DNA from: Karalla daura
Taxonomy: Eukaryota; Chordata; Actinopteri; Chaetodontiformes; Leiognathidae
Length of the DNA: 64,000 bases
Assembly (NCBI GenBank): GCA_029224185.1
Contig: CM055188.1
Span: 16,424,497-16,488,496 of the forward strand
Direction: 5' to 3'
Below are positions 12,366-24,559 of this stretch, piece after piece. Each line of letters begins with the position of its first letter. Position 1 is the first letter of the stretch. A model generated the notes under the pieces. It was not told the origin of the DNA. It ran no database searches and worked only from the letters and a program-made list of their open reading frames with translations. Both the position numbers and the translations under genes were made by a program.

Positions 12366-15300
12366 GCATCTCCTGGTTGTTTTCATTTCTAAACTCCCGT
12401 GCTGCCATTTGCCATAAGCATATATAAGCATATGTCAGCACTTACGATTGTAAATGGGGTTGATGTATTGATAATGTGTGGCAAACTTGGTCTGAACCTA
12501 CAAGTTATGGAAGATCCTTCATGATTGTGAATGTTTTGTGCATCTTGTTGTTTGTTAAAATAAAAAATTGTAAAAATGTATTAAAAGATGATAATTACAT
12601 TGGTGATGCAAGAATCAGGATTAAAACTGCTTTCAGTTTAGTTTCAGAATTATGTGTTTAGACACAATGCTATAGTGCTTTAGACCTTTAGATCTGTCAG
12701 ATTTCCTTACATCATGAGTGTGTGTGATTATTTGGATGTGTCTGTTGCTGGGACTGGTCCCTGAGGTTTTGGCCTCTGGTCCTGCTTTAGACATTGCAGC
12801 TTTCTGACTCAGAGCTTATCTCATTTCCCTCACACATAAGACATACATTATACATTTCCCAAGGTGGCTGCTGCCTTTGTCTGTCTGTGAGCCAAGCTCT
12901 AATATGCCATTGCCACCGCAACACTTGACAAAAAACTTGGGAGATAGTGGCCTGCAATTATGTAAAGCACTTAAACACACTGATGACACTGACATTTAAA
13001 AGTGAACACAGGGGCTGTGCAAACAACAAAATTGTGGACTTTGGGGTCCCTAACCATTCATCAAACAGCTTCTCCCTGCCTGACAGAGCTTGTCACAACA
13101 CTTGTGTTTCTCAACTGTTTGCTAAAAACAGCATATTTCTATATAAAATGTTGGCAGTCGCAGATAGGGTAGATAATTTTAAATGAGCTGGATAGCTCGG
13201 CTGTGAAATCAGTGTCCGCCCACCTGTGAAGAGCTTTTGAAGCATACTGGGCGTGAATGTGGAAAGCAAGTAAAGCAACACTTAGGGCCCTTTTGGTCTT
13301 TTTTTAGTAATTCAATGTGATTTTCGCCACAGCAGACACACATGATGAAGTATTGGGCTGTTGTTGATGGACTAAAAAACAGTTTCAGACCAAGTTCTCC
13401 TAAACCTTCTCAATGTCAAACAGTGCATTACATGAAATGTAACAATGGTGACTTCTGATGGTATTTTCAGACGCATAAGTGGTCCGAAGATCAGTATCCC
13501 GCAAAAATATAAGAAATATGCAAAGAAAGACAGGGAAGAAAGTTAACATAAGTAATCTAATATTTGTATACAAGGATATAACAGTATGTCAGTGATGTGG
13601 TGTGTGTACTCTACTACCTCTTGCTTAACCATCGGTTTGTTTCAGTTTGTTCTACAGTGCACTGAGCTACTGAAAAGTGCTGCTTGGTGTAAATAGGTTA
13701 TTAGATGTAACATTTATGTGTACTATTTTCCTTTGCAATTCAATCAGAGGAGCCAACAAGAACACTCCAGTAACACAATGTTCCTTAAGTAGCAGTTTGA
13801 TATTTTGGTATTTCAAAATGGCAACAATACGCTGTGGGTAAAAACTCTCCAACACTTGTTCATAACGTGTGCACAGAACGCACAAAGCCAGTCTGTTTTA
13901 CACTGTAATAGTAAGGAGTCATGGAGTATCAGGTCATGGAGATGATAGACTTATTTTCACACATTTACTTACTGAACCATTTAGTCTTTTATCACAGTAA
14001 GCCAGTGGGCTCAGTGTTGTATGACACGCAAACCGCCTTCCATTCGGTGTGTTTGACCAAATGTTTGCATGTGTTTGTTCATCTGTGAGTGGTGTTTAGT
14101 GCTGGTGCCAGGCTATTGTTGAATATGGAGGGGTCTATCTTCACATTATCATGGCTGAGTGGCCCTGGAGGCTGTGTGATGAAAAAGGGACTCAATATTA
14201 AACTGTGCTTATGTAAATGTTTACTGCTTATGTAAACATTGCTATTCCGCTACTGCTCAGCTTCAGCATACTAAGGCAAACAATCGCTACTACATACTCA
14301 AAATGACTGAAAAAGTCACTCTTACAAGCAAAAGGATAAGTGTGCATAAGCAAAGTACAACAAGAATGACACATTTGGTACAGGTAATACAATTTCCAGC
14401 ATATTACAGTAGCTTTGTACCAAACACTACTGCCAGTTGAAAACAACACATTTTACATTTTTCCAAATAGAAATTATATGTTTGTAATGTGTTAACTCAT
14501 ATCTAATGCTTTATCTTGACCTTCCCATACTTTTGTGGCTGAACCTTCTATGGTAGCTCATGGCTCTCTAGTCAGGCTTCAGTGTGAATGAGTATGAATG
14601 TAGATTTGCTTTCGCACTTCTCTTTTCAAAAATAACCAAAGATCTGAGTAAAACAAACACATTTGATTGAGGTAGATGCTTGCGAGCATAACAAACAGAG
14701 AGCAGATAAGAGCGACGGTAACTCCAGTGTATAGTAGTTACAGCCAGTCCTGGAATGTGTTCTTTAATGTGAATTTCTGATATGTCCTAAAATCACACAA
14801 ATAGGCTTTGGAATTTATATAATTAGTGAGGTTGTGATGTGCTACCACCTTGAATATAACTTGAGGTAGGATCTTTATGTTGGTCTTTATGTCAGAGCAG
14901 ATAAAATGCCCTGTTATTCAAACCCTTACTACATTGTTGTTATGTTCTGCTGATAGAGCAGCGAAAAACAAATTTCACACACCCGTAAACACATTTGATT
15001 CTGAATTTTCCTGTAATCTCCTTACACACCATTTCAGCATGTTAAAAGCTTGGCACGTCTTGTCATGTCTGATTACTGTTACTATGCCATGATTGGACAG
15101 CTGTTTAGAGAGTGGTTTTTTATCAAACTGTAAGGATAAGAACATGCCAATATCGCCATCAAATGACAAAGAAAAAGATATCATGCATGCTGTTCATAAT
15201 AAAAGTATATACATATATAATATGTCTCAATAGTTCAGAATACTTAGTTAAACAAACAACACTCCTTGTTTCTTTAATATAGAGCTGCAGTCACACTTAC

Positions 15301-15401
15301 TGTACTCTGTGATTCAACAGCACATGACAATGTTATGGAAAAGGGAACATATATTGTGCCTGTACAAGAACACACACCCAGAAACACACACATGAATGTG
15401 C

Positions 15402-15426
15402 GCACACACACACACACACACACACA
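15402..15426. repeat. (CA)n microsatellite
   Basis: Short CA run inside a wider CA-rich patch starting near 15370. Confidence 0.93.
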
Positions 15427-15915
15427 CCAGACACCCAACTGCACCCCCAGGCCCATGTATTGTAAGTAAACAGTACTGTGTGTACAGTGGTTATAGATAG
15501 TCTTCAGGGAGGCTAAACAGACTCGTCTGTCCTCACAGTGTAAGGCACTAGCATATGGTACAAAACGTGCTCTGTTGCCTTAAAAGACACAATTGTTATA
15601 CAATTTGGTTTTATGTATTGCCATGTAACCTCTGTATTGCATTACATCCTGCACAGAGTAGCCTTTAAGCTTCATGCCAAACGACACAAGTAACAACTCA
15701 TGTGGCCAATTAGTGGGCACTGTTGTAGTGCAGTCCTGAGATAAGCAGAAAGCTTAAGACAAATCCTGGTAATAATAAATAAATGAAAACATTTAATCTT
15801 GACTACACAATTTCATTTTCAGTTCAGCTACACGTACCTCTGTGTCTCGTCTTCTGACCCCTGACCTGTCTTAATGAGGAATGCGAAGTGATGTGAGTGC
15901 TGCAAAGACACTTAC

Positions 15916-16238
15916 ACAAGAGTACAGGTCATCCACACGCAGGCACACAGCAGGGACGGAGCAGACTCCTGCCTCCTCTGCTCAGGTTTCCCCCTGGCTT
16001 CTCAGGTGTCACTCACACAGAGATAAATCCACAGGATGCAGGCAGCTCTGTCACAGTGATGGGCAGGATCGGGCTGGAGGACAGAGGAGGACCGAGGAGG
16101 AGGACGGAAAGGAGGAGTAGGAATATGTCCACGGGTCCGTCAGGCAGCACACCTCACTACCTTCCTCAGTCCTCCACACAGAGCCTCCAAACAAGGGGAT
16201 CGGCAAGGTACCGCGACTGAAATCCAGGGAAGATAGCT
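15916..16238 (-). other. cdk18: Putative untranslated exon 1 of cdk18
   Basis: Inferred exon. Its 5' end is set about 30 bp downstream of a TATA-like box (minus strand) at a TCAGCT initiator-like site near 16238. Its 3' end is set by the GTAAGT donor whose GT pairs with 15914-15915. A second good donor, GTGAGT (16011-16016), would give a shorter exon ending at 16017. The stretch is clearly more GC-rich than its surroundings. There is one ATG near its 3' end (minus strand GGATGACC); with the distal donor this opens a short upstream ORF (see findings). The link to the coding exon at 2023-2158 rests on orientation and distance only. Confidence 0.4.
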
Positions 16239-16360
16239 GAGGGAAAAAACTGCCGCTCAGACGCCTATATAATCAGCCTGGCTCCTCCCCCACCAATCTC
16301 TGTGCTTGGCCCGCCTTCGTTGCTAGGCAACAGCCAGTCACCATCCGTCATAGCACCAGC
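16239..16360 (-). promoter_or_regulatory. Putative cdk18 promoter: X-box, GC box, CCAAT, TATA-like
   Basis: On the minus strand, going towards the gene, the elements are: a CRE-like TGACG half site (about 16346-16350); GTTGCCTAGCAAC (16319-16331), a perfect fit to the RFX X-box GTNRCC-N-RGYAAC; a GGCGGGCC GC-rich box (about 16308-16315); an inverted CCAAT box (16293-16297); a GGGGGAGGAG motif; and TTATATAG (about 16265-16272) about 30 bp before an initiator-like TCAGCT. This is the usual proximal promoter order for a minus-strand gene. The TATA also reads well on the plus strand (TATATAAT), so divergent use cannot be excluded. Confidence 0.5.
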
Positions 16361-16466
16361 CTCCTCCTTGCTTTCTCTTCCTCCTCTGCCCGTCAACCTC
16401 TGCTGTTGACACTATCGCCATATACAACTCAGGGCTATGAAAACGTGTCTGTGTGTGCGTTATGAA

Positions 16467-16468
<2 letters not shown>

Positions 16469-16562
<94 letters not shown>
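16469..16562. repeat. (GT)47 microsatellite just upstream of the promoter block
   Basis: Uninterrupted GT run of about 94 bp, some 140 bp upstream of the X-box in the inferred cdk18 orientation. Confidence 0.97.
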
Positions 16563-16564
<2 letters not shown>

Positions 16565-19491
16565 CATGTTGTAGGTTGTTTGTTTTAAAAATGTTGTCAT
16601 CTATCTATCTATCTATTGTAACTCTTGAACCAAGACTGTACTGTACCTACCTAAAGAAATAATACTGGCAATGCATTTGCACATCTGTCCCTTTAAAGCT
16701 TTTAAAACCATAAATGTGAGTCTCCCTAACTGGATAGTCAAAGCAATGAAACAAAACTTCTGTCTGCAGGAAGATGTTGCCATCTGTAGGTCCACCTCCA
16801 CACTGTTGTAAACATCTGCAGTCTCTTCAAAGTTTTGTCTTTTTCAGTGATGTCAGTCCTCCTTCATGTATCCATGTGTACTATGGACTTAAGACAGCAT
16901 AACAATGTTTTCAATGGGTCATCAAGGTGAGCTGCCAATAAACAGAACGTGGAAAGCAGAATAGACTATATGTGATAAACTGCTGAACTTAGTGTGTTTT
17001 ATCTGACTTCACCTCATATGCACTGGAGATAGTGCATGTGTCAGCAAGCCCTCATAACACGTTATGGTAAGATAATGTGTAAGATACTGGAACCATGGAC
17101 ATAATCAGACTCAGGTATGAGGAGTGAAAGAGAAAGAGAGGAAAATAATCAAGTTGAGAGTTTGATAGGAGGTGTGATCTGAAGTGAGGAAGGAAGAGGG
17201 AATAGGAGTGATAAGAAATAACAACTGAGCAACAAAATGAGCGAAAAACTAAGCTAGAGAGACTGTCTCAAATGATTTGATAAATATCACAAGTTAGACA
17301 TAGCTAAGTTAGGGTATCAGCGCTTGATGTGCAGCTGCTTCACATCCTGCTGAGCAGGAACAGACCAAACATCCTGAAATTCAGATGTATTCAAAAGTTT
17401 TGAGGCGTGTGTTTGAGGCGGGTGTTACAGTTGGTGTGTTAATTACACACCTGCTCAGGAGACTTGGAGTTGTCTGTCAACTTCACATCCCGAAGGCGAG
17501 ACAATGTGATCATCACCTATGCTGAGAAAGCTTTCAGCAGTATGCAGCTCAGCTAAAAATTCCACCACATCAGGAATAACATTTTTAGTGTGGCAGTTTA
17601 AACCACAGCTATAAGTAAAGAGCAGTACATAAGGGCTAAGATGTAATAGCCAAAAATAAATATATGAGTAATTACTGTACATTGGAAAATGAAAGGTGTC
17701 TTCCATAAAATAAGGCTGTCAATCACGATATGGCTTTCTTATCATAATCATAATTTGGATGCCTGAGTGCCAATGAGTGTCTCAATGCCACTGAGTGTTG
17801 TAAGTGTTCTTGTCAGTTTTTTGGCACACTTTTCTAATGAAGCTTAATTAAAAATCATTTGCATTTACTTAAAAAGCAAGTAAAGCTACCCCAGTGAGAT
17901 TTGCTCAGGCTGGTAGCATTTTTGTCAAGAGTAAAGTGGTATTGACTTCTGCAGCTCATTCTGGTAACTGATTGATTCTGAACAAACCTGCTATCAGTAG
18001 TGATGTTGGGCATTTCATAGTATAATTGCGGAAATGAAGGGAACACCACCACTCACTCTGTGTTTACACAGAATGAGTTAATGTGTCTTTTAAACCCCAG
18101 GGTGCATTTTTTATGGAAATTATTTCCTTCATAAATCTTTGTTGCCAGAGTGTGCTATTAGTAAGCAACATTCATCATGAAATTCATTTCCATTTGGTCA
18201 CATGTGAGCCTGATGAGCATCACAGGTCTGTTTTACATAATCCCAATCCACCTGAAACATTCAGCCCACTTTCCAGTGAAGTACCATAGTCATATTCTGG
18301 GGGTAAGATAATGACTTCATGATCTGAATATCAATGAATACACATTCAACAATGAGTGACTAATTTAAATATATTCTGCTGGTCTAAGAAGCTCCTTTTC
18401 CTGTGAGCAGCACACTCTACACAACATAAATGATGCAGGATGTTTCTGTGTGGGTGACAGGCTACAGAGGTTAAACACTGCTGCTCTGGCACTGAACACT
18501 GTGTACTTTTATCTGCAGTTGCATGTGCATGCCAACAACTATCAAAAGTGTCCTCTGTCCTCAAAAGTGTTTCTAAAGAAAGCTGATCTGAATAGGTCCT
18601 CACAAATGGACAGTGCTTTATGTAAAGCCTCAGAGGAAAGAGCATCTCATGTGAGCTTAACGTATTTCAAGGTCACTCCCCATGCATCCTGGGTGGGATG
18701 CACTATTTCTGTACGTGTGGATGCACTGGCAGCCTCAGGAAAATGTGTACATGCATACAAGTGCACACACACGATCACCATACACACAAACCACCAGAAG
18801 CCTGAAAAGGCCTGAAGAGGTTTTAAGACTGTTAAAAGAAGATACTGTTGCAGCAGAAATGTGGTCAGCAGATAATTTGCTCCAGAGAACAAACAGCGAA
18901 GTGTTTTCAGTACAGTTTGGTAATGTAATCTAATGGACATGACGACATGAGCAAATTTTTCAGTGAGACTGATACAGTAAACTCTGACTCTAAGCTTGGT
19001 ATTATTTGCTGCCACCAGGGGTAGTGTGGTAGTGAACCTCATCCATGTTAGCACTTCAAATTCAAAGCTCGTGACAAGTCTTCAAACATCCATTTGCATA
19101 CACATGCATGCACACTCACAAACACACATCAAGGTGGCACTCGTCTTTTCTCCTGTTTAATCCACAGTCCAGACCATGTGAATCACTGTTAAGGCTGTAA
19201 TATAATCTTTTCTAGGTCAGCTGTGGCCCAGTAATTGACTTGTAACTAGGGTCATGGTCAGACCCTTCCATGACTGAAGCCCACTGGTGCAAAGCACCTC
19301 ACCTATTGGCTTCATGGATAAAGAAAAAAAGAAAGTGTTGATGTTTTATTGGCCAATTTAAATCTGCTGGTAAAGGGGACTGAACCACTTTTGAAACTGC
19401 CCTCAAATGCACATTCAAGGTATTTTGGAGCTTTCACTTTCATTTTGCATTAAAACCCACAGGCACTTATTACAGACCCCACTTGTGAATC

Positions 19492-19530
19492 AAAGGGCAT
19501 TGCTATTCTGAGTGAATAGCAATGCCCTTT
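19492..19530. repeat. Perfect inverted repeat (17-bp arms, 5-nt loop)
   Basis: AAAGGGCATTGCTATTC, loop TGAGT, then the exact reverse complement of the arm. The stem is too short for a typical miRNA precursor. No flanking repeat ends were recognised. Confidence 0.95.
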
Positions 19531-19996
19531 CTTGTGCTGTACTGGAAAACTTTACATTTCACCCCAGTGGAGGAGATCCACTCAGGCCACAATTTCTTAC
19601 ATATTTAAGTGTAGAATATAGTAGCAACTGGTATTGGAAATATTTGTTGTGTCAATAAACTCAAATCTTGTTTAAGCAAATGTGACTTCTGATGGAGATC
19701 ATTGTACACACCACTGACCACACAACAATCAACAGAGTACAGGCAGCCTGGCCTAGAACATTCTTCAGTGTGATTAGATTGCCCTTGTCCTTCAACACAG
19801 GACAAGTCTCTCCCTTGCTCACACTCTCCCCTACTTTTTCTCTCTAGCTCTTGGTCATTCTCTCTCTCTCCTCTCTCTGAGTGGTTCATGGGGAGTACAT
19901 GGTGTACAAGCACATATTACAGAAAATTAAAATCTATCCTGTGGAGCAGCTGGCACCAAGAAGGCATCCCGAGAACAAATACAGTACAGTGGTTTT

Positions 19997-20110
19997 TCTC
20001 TCTCTCTTTCTGTCTGTCTGTCCCTCTCTCTCTCTCTCACTCTCTCTCTGTATGTGTGTGTGTGTGTGTGTCCGTATGTGTGTGTGTATACGTGTGTGTA
20101 TGTGTGTGCA
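19997..20110. repeat. (CT)n then (GT)n compound tract
   Basis: CT-rich run with TGTC units followed by interrupted GT runs. Confidence 0.93.
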
Positions 20111-22639
20111 TGTGAGTATGTTTTGCCCTATGCCATTTCTCTTTCCCTCTATTAAGTTACAGTTAAGGTCTGGATAAAAAGCAATAATGAATAGTGAATA
20201 GTTGCTTGAACAGGGCATGCTCTGACAATAACAAAATGAAATTAATAAACAATGGAGAGAGTCCTCGATATACTGTGGAAGACTTTACATATTTATATTT
20301 CATTATATAGTATTTGTGTATATCTGCAAGCAATATGGTTCTCATTTGTAAAATTTCTTGTAAAATGAAAAATATAACAACTCATTGCAGAATAAAACCA
20401 CAGTGTGGCTCTAGATTCAAGGAGGCGTTCAAATCATTTTTCAAAGGACTATTGAATTTATGTCTGTTAAATTAATGTCATCTGAGGTGGGTTTCACAAT
20501 CCACCAAGATGGTTCTGTGGACCACAAGGTATATCTCTTTCATCTTCAGTCAGTGCAGCAAGCAAACTGATTCTTCCCCAAAATTACATTTACATGAATT
20601 GGTTGAACCATGCAAATATGATTTTCACAGCATGCAGGTGAAGTTTAATATTTAATGGTGATAGGTGTACTGAGATATTTTATTCAGAGGCCTGTTTATT
20701 TAAAACCTATACAGTTGTGAACCCTGCTTCTAACAAAGCGGTTAACTTCAGTTCATTTCAAATAATTTTATTTCTCAATGTGAGGTTTTTTTCCCCTTTT
20801 TTGAGCAAGAAGCTCTACTGATCCCTGTGAAGAGGGGATCAATAGGATCAATTTCTCCTCAAAATTTGTTGGAAATTCAACAAATGTAGAGGCTCCAATG
20901 TAAGCAAGGCTTTTACAGACAAACTTATGTCAATGTGCAGTATAAGAAACTATGTATTTGTGCCAATATAGGAGCATATCACAGAGTGCACTGAATCTAT
21001 CAAATGCACTTTATTGATTTTTGTCTTTTTCATGACATAATAAACTATGTCCCTTAAAGACTGGTCACAATCATACACACCCACATGCAGATATATACCA
21101 GAAAATGCAAAGCGCTGAACTCAGAAGGTTCTTTCAATAATTAACAGCACAGAGCAGGGTATTCCCATTGCCTCACCACTGTGTAGGCACATCCTGTGCC
21201 TTTTATGTACATTTTGTCATTTTCAGTGCAGCCCATTACACAACTGTCTCTATGAGGCTGCAGAGAGAGCACACACAGGCGCACGCACAGGCAGAAATGC
21301 ACACTCTAGCCACCATCACATTAAGCTCACAGGCAGGCAGGATCCCTGAGGTTCTCATTCAGCCAAATGAGATTTCCCCTGCAGGGAAGCAGATAGAGGA
21401 GTTCCCCCCTTTGGACTAAACAGCACAGGGAGGGATAGAGCTCTGCAGAATAGCTCTGCTCTCAGCAGGAGGATAAATACACCTTCCAATGCCACTCAGC
21501 CCAGATGAGGCCTCTATTCTCTTCCAACAGCTGCACCACCACCGATTGAGATGGCAAAGATATTTTCAGTAATAGTGGCTCATCACGAAATTTAAGTTGC
21601 AAAGAATTGATTGAACATGTAATCAATGCATTAAATGTAAGATTCTGTATCATTCTGCAAGTCATTTCACATTTTGCCCTTGTTCCTTCATCTACAAAGG
21701 TATTGTAATCACTTTTCAACGTGGTGTGTGAATGTGTGGGTCCCTGTATGCATGTGTCTGTCTGTGAAAGCCCACACCATTTATAAAGTCAATTTTCATA
21801 ATGAATTATGCAATCCCAGCTTTTGAGACAGGGAGATGAAAGAAGAATGATTGCTGAGTACTGAGGCACAGACAGATGGCTGCAAAGAGCGAGCAAGAAT
21901 AAAGGAGGGTTGATAAATAGCTAAAAACAAATGGCCAGTGGATTCGATTCACTGTTGGATATTGTAACAGATTCGTTAGCAGTTACATTAGATTGTGCTT
22001 ATGAGCACATGATACTGGGCAAGCTGTTAGATCGTGATGCTGCCTGTCGCAGTCAATTTGAAACCAAATGACAGATTAACAAAAAAGACAGATGGATAAA
22101 GAAACACACACACACACAGACACTTGGCATTGCAGAGAGGTTGTTGTATAGCTTCATAATGGGATAAAAATATCAGTGGGAAGTCACACGAAAAGTCTGA
22201 CAGATAGACAAGCAGACAGACAAGCAGATGGTACAGCAATCAAGCAGAATGACAGGGAGGTGAGACAGGGTTAGGCCATTTAGAGTTTTCACTTGCAGTA
22301 ACCAATTAAATGCTAAACGCTTAAATAAAAGAGAATGAAACCTTAAAGGTTGTTTTTATGGCTCTGAAGAGATATGCTAAGTTACAGTGCACTGAATCTT
22401 TATGATTATCACTTACTGAATACACTCTATACTCTGCTAAAACTTTGGAATTTAAAGACTTAAAGAGACATATTTTTTCTTGAACACTACCATTAACTGC
22501 AAAGATAACTGCAAAGGCAACAAGGTAGCAACTGTGCTGCAAATGAACTGCACTGTTTTTATCATTTCTTTTGTCTCAGCAGAATATCTGTGAAGTGCAG
22601 TTTCCGAGCAAAACACTAATAGTCTTTGTGTGCTGGCCC

Positions 22640-22830
22640 GTCCAGCTGGAGCAGGCTGTACTGCCTCCTCGGGGCTCTACCTCATCCAAGAGAATTGACA
22701 TTAATTAGTTTAGCTGACACTAATTACCAACATCCACTGTTAGGCAACTGTGGGCGTCTGGCGGACTGCTTTGGACCCGGGCCTCTCAAGGACAGGTGTC
22801 TGCGATAGTTGTGGGTGGGAGGGAGCGCCG
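22640..22830. promoter_or_regulatory. Candidate conserved noncoding element
   Basis: This segment is GC-richer than its surroundings and contains ATTAATTAG and ACTAATTACC, two homeodomain-type TAATTA/TAATTR sites 22 bp apart, flanked by non-repetitive GC-rich sequence. No repeat family was recognised. This is a suggestion from composition and motifs only. Confidence 0.2.
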
Positions 22831-24559
22831 CTTATCTCTGGGGAGAGGGATGGCTCACCTCAAGGCAAAGCAGTTACAGAGGAGGACAGAGGATTGATGT
22901 TGGCAGAGAGAAAGAGAAGTGGCCACCCTGAAATGAAGACTGAACTGTTCTCATGCTGTAGAAAAAGAGAAATAGCTATCCCATAGAGTGAGAATGAAAA
23001 AAATAAATTGAGTTACAAATGGTTACAAAAGGAGAGAAATGAAGGGCTGCTGTTAAAAAACTAAACTCACTATAAGCAAGCAACCTTTTCTATCCAAACA
23101 AATAATAAAAAGAGAGAAGAAGAGGAATTGAAATATTCTCAACTCAAAAGCTTAAAGACATATTATTCAGTCACCTTACTGTGAAACATAGATGAAACTT
23201 TTCAGACGAGTATCCATTATGTGTGACTCTGAAGTCACGAATCAGTTATGTATTACAGGTCATTTCTAATGTTTGTTTCCAAGAACTGGTACGCAAAGAA
23301 TGAAAATATTAATGATCCAGTCATTTCATAGTGAAACATATTGCCTTGCTATGTCTCCTAGCTCAACAGTGATACATCATGTACTGTTTTCCAAACTGCA
23401 TGCTCAGATGACCCCAAGATTAACATCAGAAACAATCTCAGATTTTGGAGTTTTTTCTCTGGGTTACCAGCTTTGGATCACAGATGATTTACCAACTGCT
23501 GCACACATGCAGTGGGTCTCATAAAGTCTGAAAGCAACTCTGAGGACAATCATTTCCACTCCTCAGTTACTCCTTCCTCCTGTTATCAAGGTGAGAGATA
23601 CACTTTCTTTGGTTCTGGAAAGATTTTCTTAACAAATGTAATTACTACCATGTTGATGTTTATGTTATAGAGTAATTTTGTTGCTACCTAAACACTTATT
23701 GCTTATTGAGTATTACATAAAATTCCAAATCTAATGTCAGATCTATTTTTCATACAAAAAAACTCACATAAAGCATTGCATAATTACTTCAGTATCAGAT
23801 ACACCTTGATATCAGACCCTATCCATGATACATGACTTTAAGGATGTTGAACTCACAAAGCTATAAAATTGAACAACAGCCTATTGATCATATAAATTCA
23901 GTATTTTGATGTGATATTTTGATATTTATTTTGGCCCCAGAAAGCTACAATTAAATCTATATTGTTTTTTGCTTTTAGTTTGTACAAACTAAAAGATACC
24001 AGGGTCATAAGAGTAGAAATATTCAGTATTCAGAGTTCATATCAGTATAATCAATGTTTCAAAACCACAGATTATGTCTATAAGGTCATCACTACATCAT
24101 CACTTTTACAAAGTCCATATTTGTGTTTGTTCATGTTTGTTTATCAGCACATTATTTTTACATGGGCCTCAAGACTCCACCACAGTAACTTTATCTTTCT
24201 CTCTTCGGGGTTATTTTTCAATCCTCTATTCACATCCAGCCCCTGCCTCCTATCCACTCATCTGCACTTGTCTGTACTTGTCCACTGGCAGGTGAGTACA
24301 ATTGAGACAAAAAGAGGTGAAAAATCACATACAGATGGCACTAAAAATTATGCATAAAGCACTTATTTTATTATATATGGCTGATGTATATTAATTAACA
24401 TTTTAAAAATGTCAAAAAATGCCAGAAGGTTCATTTTCATTGGCAGCCCTGCTGCTACCAATGGACCTCATAGTGAAAGCAACAAATTACGTAAAATAAA
24501 AAGTAAAATAAAAACATATATAGGTACAATATCAGCAGCAAAACCAAAATTTTATGTAA

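Larger units (their letters stand above)
2159..15915 (-). other. cdk18: Presumed cdk18 intron 1
   Basis: If the first exon is the one proposed at 15916-16238, this 13.8-kb stretch is intron 1. It contains no coding exon that I can support. What it does contain is repeats: a GT microsatellite, a hAT-type MITE, three interspersed repeat copies, a compound GT/GA/GT array, CT and CA arrays and a LINE fragment, all listed separately. A minus-strand segment ending in a GTAAGC donor near 3165 could be an alternative untranslated exon, but nothing else supports it. Confidence 0.45.
16563..24559. other. Gene-poor stretch, no exon identified
   Basis: I see no gene that I can support. Overlapping ORFs at 18346-19054 on both strands lack splice signals and recognisable protein motifs. 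The stretch holds a perfect hairpin (19492-19530), a CT/GT array (19997-20110), a CTCF-like match (19012-19028) and a GC-richer segment with homeodomain-type sites near 22640-22830. These are listed separately. Confidence 0.5.

Noticed and set aside
17728..17750. TATGGCTTTCTTATCATAAT, reminiscent of miR-135 (mir-135b lies near CDK18 in mammals)
   Set aside because: Only the first nine bases match the mature miR-135 sequence and no partner arm was found; no miR-135b seen in the window.
18346..19054. Overlapping ORFs of 99-135 codons on both strands
   Set aside because: No splice signals, no recognised domain and no codon pattern favouring one frame.
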